Source: Verrucomicrobiota bacterium
GTDB lineage: Bacteria > Verrucomicrobiota > Verrucomicrobiia > Limisphaerales > UBA1412
Assembly: GCA_017557085.1 (NCBI GenBank)
Contig: JAFZAR010000366.1
Span: 1-6,598, forward strand
Length of the DNA stretch: 6,598 nt
Reading direction: 5' to 3'
Each line of letters starts with the position of its first letter. Position 1 is the first letter of the stretch. The notes under the pieces are model-generated. The model ran no database searches. It was given only the letters and a program-made list of their open reading frames with translations, and was not told the origin of the DNA. A program made the position numbers and the translations under genes. Below, piece after piece: positions 1 to 6,365 of the stretch.

Positions 1-653
1 GGAGAGAGGGACGCGTCCGTTGATTTGGTATTTTCTGCTGATGGTGGCACGGGTGGTTCTATACTGTAAACGCACTCGATCGAATCCATGGGGATGTCCG
101 CTTTTTTCAATTCACGACGCAGAGCGCGTGCCAGGGGGCATCCCGTTACATGCGGCAGTGTAGTCGTGCGGATGAGCGTTGGATCCGGACGGCGGGCCGC
201 GCCCATGCTCGAAACCAGAGGAACACCACGGCGAACGGCTTCGGAAATCAAAGCGGTTTTTCCCGGAAGCAGGTCTATTGCGTCCAGAATGACATCAGAG
301 CGTTTTTCAAAAATCGGGCTTGTGTGCTGAGAATCCACACAGAGATCCAAGGTCTCTACAACGCAATCGGGGTTGATGTCCAGCACCCGTTCACGGATGA
401 CTTCTGTTTTTTTTCTGTTCAGGGTCGATTCCAGAGCGATTAGCTGGCGGTTGATATTGCTGGGGCAAACGATGTCGAAATCCACCAGACGCAGATGTCC
501 GACCGCGCTCCGGGCCAGAGCCTCGACCGCGAAACTGCCTACAGCGCCGATCCCCACCACGGTGACAACGGTATTCCGCAGTGTTTCCAACTTTTGCGGG
601 CCGACCATGCGAAGCAGACGGTTAAAGCGGATTTCAGGCGGGATCGTGCTCAT
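1..653 (-). CDS. tcdA: tRNA threonylcarbamoyladenosine dehydratase (TcdA/CsdL, ThiF-E1 fold), 3' end missing
   Basis: I translated this frame by hand: 217 complete codons are present and it is still open at the left edge, so the C-terminus (roughly 50 residues, judging from the about 268-residue E. coli protein) lies outside. The family uses ATP to dehydrate t6A at position 37 of ANN-decoding tRNAs to cyclic ct6A. Seen in the sequence: nucleotide-binding GIGAVGS at residues 34-40, the acidic VDFD at 57-60, NINRQ at 66-70, DAID at 124-127 followed by K132, and CPLARALRRELKK near 172-184, which matches the DPLAAKLRERLK stretch of E. coli TcdA. IECVYSIEP near 192-200 corresponds to VDCVFSTE. These late motifs favour TcdA over MoeB or ThiF, whose paired zinc-binding cysteines are not seen in this part. 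The ATG (651-653) overlaps the TGA of the TatD gene as ATGA, and no good Shine-Dalgarno is visible, so translation is probably coupled. Confidence 0.9.
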   Translation of the reverse strand, partial: MSTIPPEIRFNRLLRMVGPQKLETLRNTVVTVVGIGAVGSFAVEALARSAVGHLRLVDFDIVCPSNINRQLIALESTLNRKKTEVIRERVLDINPDCVVETLDLCVDSQHTSPIFEKRSDVILDAIDLLPGKTALISEAVRRGVPLVSSMGAARRPDPTLIRTTTLPHVTGCPLARALRRELKKADIPMDSIECVYSIEPPVPPSAENTKSTDASLS

Positions 654-1444
654 AAGGAAAGAAAAGTTGTGAAATTGGTTTCAAGTTGGGCTTCCAGTTC
701 CTCGGCGGCCATATCCAGCAGAGTACTCACACCACCGAGGATCAGACGCAGATCCGCGGGTTCGCTTTTGTCTTTGCCGGTTTCATCTTTCAGATGGCCG
801 GAACGGTATTGCGGCGGACCGGCCAGATCGGGAGCGTCTGTTTCCAGCAGAAGCCGATCCTTTGGAACCAGCGGGAGAGATTGGCGGGCACGGATGTTTT
901 TTTCATAAAGGAGCGTTCCCGCGAAAGAAAACCAGCCGCCGTATTGGAGCAGTTTTGCCAGCAGTTCCTTGCCCCCGCTGTAGGCATGGAAAAGGAGAGC
1001 AGGGGGCAGATGTGGTGTTTCCCTGAGGATGCGCATCATCCAGTCCCAGGCACGGACACAGTGGATGACGACCGGTCTCCGCAGTTCATATCCCAGTTGA
1101 AGATGGGTGCGGAAACATTCTTCCTGAAGCGATTCGTTCAGCGGCTGATGGTACAGATCCAGACCGGTTTCACCGATGATCCAGCCGGGATGTTCCCGGA
1201 GAAGGTTTGCCAGACGATCCTGCCAGCCGTCTTGAGTTTCCGCGACATACCAGGGATGGATGCCCAGAGCCGGAGTAATGGAAAGGGGATACTGTTTGGC
1301 TAATTGAAGCACTGTTTGCCAGTCGGATTCCCGTGCCGCGTTGCAGATCATCCTGCGCACACCGGCCTCCATTGCTCGCTGAAAGACCGTTTCAACAGGA
1401 GCGAATGCGGCTGTGTCGTGAAGATGATTGTGAGCGTCGATCAT
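650..1444 (-). CDS. TatD-family metal-dependent hydrolase (putative DNase)
   Basis: A 264-residue protein, the usual length for the TatD family of TIM-barrel metallohydrolases (E. coli TatD, YcfH, YjjV). Members act in the cytoplasm as metal-dependent deoxyribonucleases; the true substrate of most paralogues is unsettled. Visible active-site elements in family order: H5-x-H7 in MIDAHNHLHD, GIHPW at 61-65, E92 in GETGLDL, H128 in VVIHC, H153 in LFHAYSGG, and D203 in LLETDAPDL. All the expected metal ligands are present, so it should be active. Which subfamily it belongs to cannot be decided by eye, so no symbol is given. It begins 4 bases after the FHA gene stop and its TGA overlaps the tcdA start by 4 bases, placing it firmly inside the operon. 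It has no evident role in polysaccharide export and probably just shares the transcript. Confidence 0.93.
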   Translation of the reverse strand: MIDAHNHLHDTAAFAPVETVFQRAMEAGVRRMICNAARESDWQTVLQLAKQYPLSITPALGIHPWYVAETQDGWQDRLANLLREHPGWIIGETGLDLYHQPLNESLQEECFRTHLQLGYELRRPVVIHCVRAWDWMMRILRETPHLPPALLFHAYSGGKELLAKLLQYGGWFSFAGTLLYEKNIRARQSLPLVPKDRLLLETDAPDLAGPPQYRSGHLKDETGKDKSEPADLRLILGGVSTLLDMAAEELEAQLETNFTTFLSL

Positions 1445-1448
1445 ACGC

Positions 1449-1838
1449 TTACAGGAAGAGAAGATACACGATGGCCAGCTCGGCCAGCATCAGCAGACCT
1501 CCTTCGATCCACAGTGCATACTCACGCCAGCGGAGATCGTACTGTTTCATGGGAGAAGTCCAGCACTCGATCTGAACTCCGCCCAGCCGCAGGATGGTGC
1601 CGATCTTCAAAACGGCTTCTTTCTGCGGTTCCTTGTCCACTTCCATCCCGCCCGGAGCCGCGGCCCGGATAAGGATATGATCGTCATCCCGGAGAGTCAG
1701 TTCGGCGTGACGATCCCAGATCCCGTCTTCCAAAAGACAGAGATCACAATCGGGAGCCCTGCCGATAGAAAAAGGGAAATGGCGAGCCTCCACAGTCTGA
1801 CCCGCCATTTTGCCATTTAAGATACGAAGCTCGATCAT
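1449..1838 (-). CDS. Small FHA-domain protein with C-terminal membrane anchor
   Basis: A 129-residue protein. Residues 1-93 resemble a forkhead-associated domain: a beta-rich start (MIELRILNGKMAGQTVE), FSIGRAPDCDLCL at 23-35, GIWDRHAELTL at 39-49, and IGTILRLGGVQIE at 79-91. Residues 108-129 are hydrophobic and end the protein, suggesting a tail anchor with the FHA domain in the cytoplasm; two glutamates (E112, E120) within that segment are unusual. FHA domains normally bind phosphothreonine through Gly-Arg, a Ser-x-x-His turn and an Asn-Gly turn. Here G26-R27 and H44 are kept, but the usual Ser is D42 and the Asn-Gly turn reads PGG (62-64), so canonical phosphothreonine binding is doubtful. 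AGGG lies 8 bases before the ATG and is a fair ribosome-binding site. The gene follows the export lipoprotein gene by 30 bases. An adaptor role at the Wzc-like kinase is my inference only. Confidence 0.85.
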   Translation of the reverse strand: MIELRILNGKMAGQTVEARHFPFSIGRAPDCDLCLLEDGIWDRHAELTLRDDDHILIRAAAPGGMEVDKEPQKEAVLKIGTILRLGGVQIECWTSPMKQYDLRWREYALWIEGGLLMLAELAIVYLLFL

Positions 1839-1868
1839 GCTCTGTACCCTGGTTTTATCTGATGCTGC

Positions 1869-2492
1869 TTAGCGTTTTGGTACGGTAATAATATCGCCGG
1901 GCAGGATCAGAAAGTCTTTTGACGGGTCTTTTTCTATTTTATTCGCGTTGACCTTGCGGGTCTTGCCGTCCGCGTTGGTCACTCTGACCTTGGAGCGTGA
2001 GGCAAATGTGGAATAACCGCCCGCGATCGCGATGGCGCGGGTAAAGGTCAGACCCGGAGTATAAACAGATTTACCAGGCATCCTCACTTCGCCTGTTATG
2101 TAGAAGAAACGGGCTTCGGAGGAGACCGTGATCACAAATTCAGTGTAGTACTTGCTGTAGGCTTGAGTCAGTTCATCCTGGATCTGGCTGATGGTTTTGC
2201 CGGCGGCTTGATAATCACCGATCAGCATCAGCTTGATCGTTCCGTCCTCAGAGATGCGGGCGGATTGTGTGCCGGAGGATCTGCCTACACCGGAAATCGC
2301 GATCGTTATCAGGTCATTGACCTGCAGCTTGTCGGATACCGATTCGGCACCAGTGGCAGGAATGGTAGTGGGATCAGTGGTCTTTCCACCGCCATTATCA
2401 GTGGTGGTGCAACCGGTGGCCAGACTGAAGACGATCGCGCACATGCCAAACAGGATCACTGCTTTTTTGAACAACTTTGAATTTATAATCAT
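1869..2492 (-). CDS. Short Wza-like polysaccharide export (OPX) lipoprotein
   Basis: A 207-residue secreted lipoprotein. The N-terminus has a basic start (KLFKK), a hydrophobic core and a lipobox ending ATGC, with C28 as the lipidated cysteine; alanine at -3 is tolerated though leucine is commoner. A Thr/Gly/Asp-rich linker spans 29-52. Residues about 53-125 fit the Poly_export domain (LQVNDLITIAISG, then ISEDGTIKLMLIGDY, then QIQDELTQAYSKYY). Residues about 128-205 fit an SLBB-type domain (FYITGEVRMPGKSVYTPG, AIAIAGGYS, FLILPGDIITVPKR). The family forms periplasmic rings passing capsule or exopolysaccharide across the outer membrane. Wza itself is about 379 residues and ends in a membrane-spanning helix; this protein stops directly after ITVPKR, so it has one SLBB-like region and no such helix and should need a separate outer-membrane pore. 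It lies 32 bases after wzc. Only weak purine runs precede the ATG. Confidence 0.92.
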   Translation of the reverse strand: MIINSKLFKKAVILFGMCAIVFSLATGCTTTDNGGGKTTDPTTIPATGAESVSDKLQVNDLITIAISGVGRSSGTQSARISEDGTIKLMLIGDYQAAGKTISQIQDELTQAYSKYYTEFVITVSSEARFFYITGEVRMPGKSVYTPGLTFTRAIAIAGGYSTFASRSKVRVTNADGKTRKVNANKIEKDPSKDFLILPGDIITVPKR

Positions 2493-2524
2493 ATCTTGTA
2501 CTTTTCTAATTTATCTTGTTAAAA

Positions 2525-4855
2525 CTAGTATTTCTTGATGCTATCGGAGGAGGCATCCGCTTCTGCCGGAGCCGCTGTATCGGCGGCATTGGCATCCTTG
2601 GCCGCGTCTGTTCCTTCAGCGGCGGCATCCTTAGCTTCTTTAGCCTCTTGCTCCTTCTTCATATCACGACGGCGTTTGCGGTGGTGACCGTACTCGCCGT
2701 GTCTGGCAGTGTATTCACCATATTCACCGCTGCTGCTGTTGTACTCCCCACCGTAGTCGTAATTCTTGCTGTAATAATCGTAGTAGTAACCACTGTAATA
2801 GTAGTAGTAGCTGTCCTGGTTGATGCTGATATTGTTCAGCACGATACCCAGCAGATTGCCGCCGACCTTTTCCACAGTCTGTTTGGCACGCAGTGTCATG
2901 GACTGTGGGTATTTACGGTGCTGCACGACCAGCACGACCATATCCACCAAGCTGGCCAGCACAGAAGCGTCGGACACACCCATGATAGGAGGTGAGTCGA
3001 AAAGCACATAATCGTAACGGCTGCGGACTTCGTTAAAGAACTCTTTCATGCGTGTGGAGTTCAAAATACCCATCGCGCTGGCAGGCAGTTTGCCTGAAGG
3101 CAGGAAGTCCATACCTTTGACAGGAGAAACCTGGATGACCTCTTCCAGAGTTTTCTGTTTGAGCAGATAGTTTGTCAAACCGATCGCGTTGGAAACACCC
3201 AGGATGCGATGCAGACTGGGACGTCTCAAGTCAGAGTCCACCAGCAGAATGCGGTTATCATTCTGGGCGAACACTGTAGCCAGGTTCATGATCGTTGTGG
3301 ACTTACCTTCAGCCGCGCCACCGCTAACGACCGTGATCGTATTCATGTTTTCATTCTTGCGGCTGAACAAAATGTTAGTACGCAAGACACGGTAGGCTTC
3401 CGCGTAGGCCGCGTTGGGATCGTCTTTCAGGTATCCCACATCCTGAGGGATGATGCCGATCACGCTGGCACCCAGTGTTTGTTCCACTTCGTCGATCGCC
3501 TTGAAGGAAGTATCCAGATATTCCACAAAGAAAGCAAAACCGATACCGCCGACCAGACCCACGATCACACCCAGGATCACGTTCAAAACCATGTTGGGTT
3601 CGACAGGCTTGATGCCCGGTTCCGCGATATCTGTGACCTGTACGATAGAAGAACGGGGAATATCTTTGTCGATATTTTCCATCATCAAACGTGAACGCAG
3701 CAGATCTCTCCATTTGATCTTGGTTTCCAGCTCACGTTTTGCGTCCCAGTAAGGACGATACTTAGCGGCATTTTCCGCGTCCAGAGTTTTGGCTTCTTCC
3801 AAACGCTCCTTGATAGAATCCGCTTGAGTGCGCAATGTACTTGCGCGAGATTGTAAACCCAGGATAGCACTGTTCACACGTTCATCAATTTGCTTGTTCA
3901 ATGTATTGAGAACGGTTGTCAGCTTCTTTACATCCGGATGATCTTCTTTGTAGGCAATAGATAAGCTGGCGTATTCCTGTTCGGCTACATTGCGTTTCAC
4001 GATCAACTCGTTCAGGATCTGATCATTCGGGTTAGATCCCATCAAAGCCTCCAAACGTTTTTCCGGAGGCAAGTTGGTAATGCTCTGGAGAATATCCAGA
4101 GTCTGCACATAGAGACTCTCGGAACTTAAACGCTCCGCGTCCAAACGACGGACCGCTTCCGGCTCCAAAGTGGGAGAGGAGTTAGCCATAGGACCTTCTG
4201 CGCTGTAGTCAGAGATCTTTAACTCGGCACGAAGGTTATCCACCTTCCTTTGAAGATCTTTTACATCATCTTCATATTCATCCAAGGTTTCCTGGAAAGT
4301 TTTGGCGTTCTGCATGGAGTTTTGGCGGTAGTTTTCCAAACGATTTTCGCGATAGGCTTCGGCGATCTTATTCGCGATTTCAGCCGCCTCCATGCGGTCT
4401 TTGCTGCGGACACTGATTTCGATCAGCTCCGTATTGCGGAACTGACGGACATCCATATCCTTCAAAAGTCTGTAATAAGTGCTTTGCAGATTCAGATTAG
4501 GAATCTTATCACGGGCACTCCACTTGCTGATCAAGTTTAAATTGGTGATGACACCATAAAGAACATTCTTGGACTTGATAACCTCAAATTCAGTCAATAC
4601 AAAATAAGGATCATAGCTGGTATTGCGGTTTCCGTCATACAGACCGGCCACATCGGTGTCCTTGCTGACGCGGATGCGCACAGTACTCTCATATTTCTCA
4701 GGGAGTAAGAAAGTCAGGCCGATAGCCGTCAGGACAACCAGAAGGAAGATCCCTATGACCATTAACTTACGTGCGCGTATAACTCTCCAGTAATCCAGGA
4801 AATGTTGCGCCGTTTCAACATTTTGTGACTGTTTTGTAAAAGGTTTATTGTCCAT
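2525..4855 (-). CDS. wzc: Wzc-like polysaccharide chain-length regulator fused to BY-type tyrosine kinase
   Basis: A 776-residue inner-membrane protein with the fused architecture of E. coli Wzc. An N-terminal Wzz domain begins near residue 18, with a first membrane helix at about 31-51 followed by LPEKYES. The periplasmic part has coiled-coil stretches at about 180-215 and 285-400. The second helix (about 422-443) is preceded by the proline-rich P413, P417, P420 pattern usual in this family. The cytoplasmic kinase has EAYRVLRTN (486-494, the oligomer-contact motif), Walker A GGAAEGKST (512-520, K518), Walker A' LLVDSDLRRP (537-546, D540 and D542) and Walker B VLFDSPP (617-623, D620). Sixteen tyrosines fall within 683-722, the autophosphorylation cluster. 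A basic patch (724-734) and an Ala/Asp/Glu/Lys-rich tail ending KKY follow, longer than in E. coli Wzc. The kinase would cycle between phosphorylated and free forms to control export; no phosphatase gene is in the window. The ATG is 5 bases beyond a nine-T run with no properly spaced Shine-Dalgarno. Confidence 0.96.
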   Translation of the reverse strand: MDNKPFTKQSQNVETAQHFLDYWRVIRARKLMVIGIFLLVVLTAIGLTFLLPEKYESTVRIRVSKDTDVAGLYDGNRNTSYDPYFVLTEFEVIKSKNVLYGVITNLNLISKWSARDKIPNLNLQSTYYRLLKDMDVRQFRNTELIEISVRSKDRMEAAEIANKIAEAYRENRLENYRQNSMQNAKTFQETLDEYEDDVKDLQRKVDNLRAELKISDYSAEGPMANSSPTLEPEAVRRLDAERLSSESLYVQTLDILQSITNLPPEKRLEALMGSNPNDQILNELIVKRNVAEQEYASLSIAYKEDHPDVKKLTTVLNTLNKQIDERVNSAILGLQSRASTLRTQADSIKERLEEAKTLDAENAAKYRPYWDAKRELETKIKWRDLLRSRLMMENIDKDIPRSSIVQVTDIAEPGIKPVEPNMVLNVILGVIVGLVGGIGFAFFVEYLDTSFKAIDEVEQTLGASVIGIIPQDVGYLKDDPNAAYAEAYRVLRTNILFSRKNENMNTITVVSGGAAEGKSTTIMNLATVFAQNDNRILLVDSDLRRPSLHRILGVSNAIGLTNYLLKQKTLEEVIQVSPVKGMDFLPSGKLPASAMGILNSTRMKEFFNEVRSRYDYVLFDSPPIMGVSDASVLASLVDMVVLVVQHRKYPQSMTLRAKQTVEKVGGNLLGIVLNNISINQDSYYYYYSGYYYDYYSKNYDYGGEYNSSSGEYGEYTARHGEYGHHRKRRRDMKKEQEAKEAKDAAAEGTDAAKDANAADTAAPAEADASSDSIKKY
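2688..2809 (-). repeat. Tyrosine-rich, GEY-repeated segment inside the kinase gene
   Basis: This part of the kinase gene encodes residues of about 683-723. It holds a YYYYY run, YYY and YY runs, and four GEY units (704-705, 711-712, 714-715 and 721-722 for the EY pairs). The DNA is correspondingly rich in TAC/TAT triplets, including short runs of TAC. It is the likely autophosphorylation platform. Short triplet runs could gain or lose codons by slippage, changing the tyrosine number without breaking the frame. Confidence 0.75.
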
Positions 4856-4860
4856 CTTCT

Positions 4861-4897
4861 AAAAAAAAAGAGGCCAGATAACTTGCTCCAGCCTCTT
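4861..4897 (-). terminator. Intrinsic terminator-like hairpin between barrel gene and wzc
   Basis: Read on the minus strand, AAGAGGC (4891-4897) pairs perfectly with GCCTCTT (4868-4874) across a 16-base loop. A T-run covers 4861-4869, its first two bases being part of the stem. This is the layout of an intrinsic terminator for the transcript leaving the barrel gene. The 7-bp stem is short and the loop large, so it is probably leaky. The T-run ends only 5 bases before the wzc ATG. On the plus strand no T-run follows the hairpin, so it would act in one direction only. Confidence 0.6.
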
Positions 4898-4906
4898 GTT
4901 CAAGTT
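4880..4906 (-). promoter_or_regulatory. Alternative hairpin interlocked with the terminator (possible antiterminator)
   Basis: On the minus strand AACTTG (4901-4906) is a perfect complement of CAAGTT (4880-4885), with a 15-base loop that contains the 5' arm of the terminator stem (4891-4897). The two stems interlock, so they compete or form a pseudoknot. Such an arrangement is what an attenuator needs, but 6 bp with 2 G-C pairs is weak and could be chance. Confidence 0.3.
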
Positions 4907-4935
4907 CTATACTATTTCGTATTTAAGCTCTCCAA
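4906..4935 (-). promoter_or_regulatory. Weak candidate sigma-70 promoter before wzc
   Basis: On the minus strand TTGGAG (4930-4935) and TATAGA (4906-4911) are 18 bases apart, each matching the consensus at 4 of 6 positions. Initiation would fall near 4899-4900, just before the terminator-like hairpin. It could give wzc its own promoter despite that hairpin. The match is weak and partly inside the end of the barrel gene spacer, so this is tentative. Confidence 0.22.
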
Positions 4936-4937
4936 TC

Positions 4938-6236
4938 TTAGTAGGTAGCACGCAGACCGAGGGTCACGCGATTACGATTGTAGGAGCGATTACTGATGTT
5001 GGATACCAAATCATCATAAGAGTAGCTGGCATCCACAAATGCGCCTACAGGAGAATCCATTCCCGTGATTCTGAAAGACAAGGAAGGACCAACGCTGTAG
5101 TAATCATCACGTGCATTGTCGTTTATACCACTCGGAGACTTACCATAAGCGGAGTGCTGATACACACCACTGATAGCGCCTTCCAGTCTGTCGATGATCT
5201 GGTGACGAACACTGGCGTAAACGGTTGTGACTTCAGAGTCCATGGCACCCCATTGAGAAGCGGCGATCGCGTGGCGGATCCCCAACTGAGCGGAGCAATT
5301 TTCCAGGTAATTCCAAGTCAATGTGCTTTCCACAAACGGATTAGTGGTATCTCTCTCTAAACCGAGATCTGCATAGGTCTTCTTGTAATCCTTAACATTC
5401 TCGAAGTAGGTGTATTGAGCACCAGCGCGAGTTGTCCAATCAAGACCTTCACTCAGAGTCAGACGATATCCGAGATAACCGGCATGGCTCATGCGGTCAT
5501 AAAGATCGCTCTCGTATGTTCCAACAGGAAAACTATACTTATCAAACAGGACTCTTTGTCCAGAACCACTGTAATCGGAATAGTTCATCTCATAACCGAT
5601 GAAGAAGCGATTAATCTCGTCCAGATCATAGAACAGATCCAGATGAGGTGTGTGTTCCATACGGTTCAGGATGAAAGCGTAATCATCATTATCGAAATCC
5701 CAGAGGGAATTACGGTAACCAATCTCGAAGCCGAGATTTTCATAATACTTCACACCCAGAAGGATCTGAGCGAAGTTACGAATGTTGTCACCGTCAGCGC
5801 GTGTCACTAACTGTGCGCCGCCGAAATCAGAAAGGACGGAACCTTCCTGTGCGACCGCGAAGGAGTCAGAGACATCCACACGCACATTGTCGTTGAACTG
5901 ATGTGAAAAGACAGCGTCAACCAGATGAGATTGATCATCATGCGGTTTGCGGTCAGCGTACCAGGTGTATCCGTACTCATAGCGGGCACTGGCAAGTGTC
6001 GCATCGTCTTGATATTTCAATCCAACACTGGGGACGATTTGCATACCCCAGCTATCCTTATAATACGGTCTGCTTGAGGAATTGATATTGTCATCGTAAA
6101 AACCACGAACTGACAATGATGCACTCAGCCACGGCAATGCTTTTTCACTGCTTTCGACTTGGGGTCCTGCATAGGCCCCTTGCATTCCAAGTAAACCCAG
6201 TGCCACTGCACCAGCGGATGCTATAATTTTATTCAT
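4938..6236 (-). CDS. Outer-membrane beta-barrel protein, likely polysaccharide-export porin
   Basis: A 432-residue protein. I place the start at the ATG at 6234-6236, giving MNKIIASAGAVALGLLG, a clean Sec signal peptide with cleavage after AYA (residue 23). A TTG two codons upstream (6240-6242) is in frame but less likely. The mature part starts with LSASLSVRGFYDDNINSSS, the YDDNI style seen in barrel proteins encoded beside exopolysaccharide genes (putative beta-barrel porin 2 and EpsL-like types). Alternating polar and hydrophobic, Tyr-rich stretches follow to the end; by eye I count about 18 possible strands. The last strand, RVTLGLRATY, ends in an aromatic residue as BAM-assembled barrels usually do. 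It lies directly upstream of the kinase and export lipoprotein genes, which supports a role in moving polysaccharide through the outer membrane. That role is inference; a general porin remains possible. No clear Shine-Dalgarno precedes the start. Confidence 0.88.
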   Translation of the reverse strand: MNKIIASAGAVALGLLGMQGAYAGPQVESSEKALPWLSASLSVRGFYDDNINSSSRPYYKDSWGMQIVPSVGLKYQDDATLASARYEYGYTWYADRKPHDDQSHLVDAVFSHQFNDNVRVDVSDSFAVAQEGSVLSDFGGAQLVTRADGDNIRNFAQILLGVKYYENLGFEIGYRNSLWDFDNDDYAFILNRMEHTPHLDLFYDLDEINRFFIGYEMNYSDYSGSGQRVLFDKYSFPVGTYESDLYDRMSHAGYLGYRLTLSEGLDWTTRAGAQYTYFENVKDYKKTYADLGLERDTTNPFVESTLTWNYLENCSAQLGIRHAIAASQWGAMDSEVTTVYASVRHQIIDRLEGAISGVYQHSAYGKSPSGINDNARDDYYSVGPSLSFRITGMDSPVGAFVDASYSYDDLVSNISNRSYNRNRVTLGLRATY

Positions 6237-6240
6237 ATTC

Positions 6241-6283
6241 AAAAACTGTCGTTGTTAAAACTGTCGTTGCTAAACTGTTGTTG
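6241..6283 (-). repeat. Three tandem 14-15-base repeats in the barrel gene leader
   Basis: On the plus strand the copies are AAAAACTGTCGTTG (6241-6254), TTAAAACTGTCGTTG (6255-6269) and CTAAACTGTTGTTG (6270-6283). The core AAACTGTYGTTG is shared by all three with one variable base. They lie between the predicted transcription start and the barrel gene ATG, ending 4 bases before it, where the ribosome would bind. Confidence 0.8.
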
Positions 6284-6308
6284 TTACCAACCACCGTTAC
6301 CCGAAGCC

Positions 6309-6337
6309 ATTTTCTCTAATTTTCCCCTTAATGTCAA
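6309..6337 (-). promoter_or_regulatory. Sigma-70-type promoter for the barrel gene
   Basis: On the minus strand a perfect -35 box TTGACA (6332-6337) is followed after 17 bases by GAAAAT (6309-6314), 4 of 6 matches to the -10 consensus. Initiation would fall near 6302, giving a leader of about 66 bases that contains the three tandem repeats. It is the best promoter match I find in the window, and sits in the only spacer longer than 100 bases. Confidence 0.65.
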
Positions 6338-6340
6338 CAG

Positions 6341-6365
6341 GGATTTTATAAAAATTTTATTGATT
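6341..6365 (-). promoter_or_regulatory. A/T-rich UP-element-like tract upstream of the -35 box
   Basis: On the minus strand AATAAAATTTTTATAAAATC runs directly upstream of the -35 box with only a few bases between. It resembles the A-tract/T-tract pattern of UP elements bound by the RNA polymerase alpha subunit. The inner part is also a near-perfect A/T palindrome, but without G-C pairs it is not a convincing terminator for the gene at 6366. Confidence 0.4.

Noticed and set aside
686..1303. Plus-strand frame of 205 codons.
   Set aside because: It lies wholly antisense to the TatD gene, whose active-site motifs are intact, and shows no recognisable domain.
2516..2995. Plus-strand frame of 159 codons that looks like a very hydrophobic membrane protein.
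   Set aside because: It is the antisense of the kinase's Tyr/Ala-rich tail; reversed TAC and GCC-type codons give Val, Ala and Leu. No start signal or family resemblance.
4896..5360. Plus-strand frame of 154 codons.
   Set aside because: Antisense to the end of the barrel gene, with no motif or start context. The barrel frame shows a consistent strand pattern.
6343..6360. A/T-only palindrome as a terminator for the upstream gene.
   Set aside because: The stem has no G-C pairs and no separate T-run; it fits an UP-like promoter tract better.
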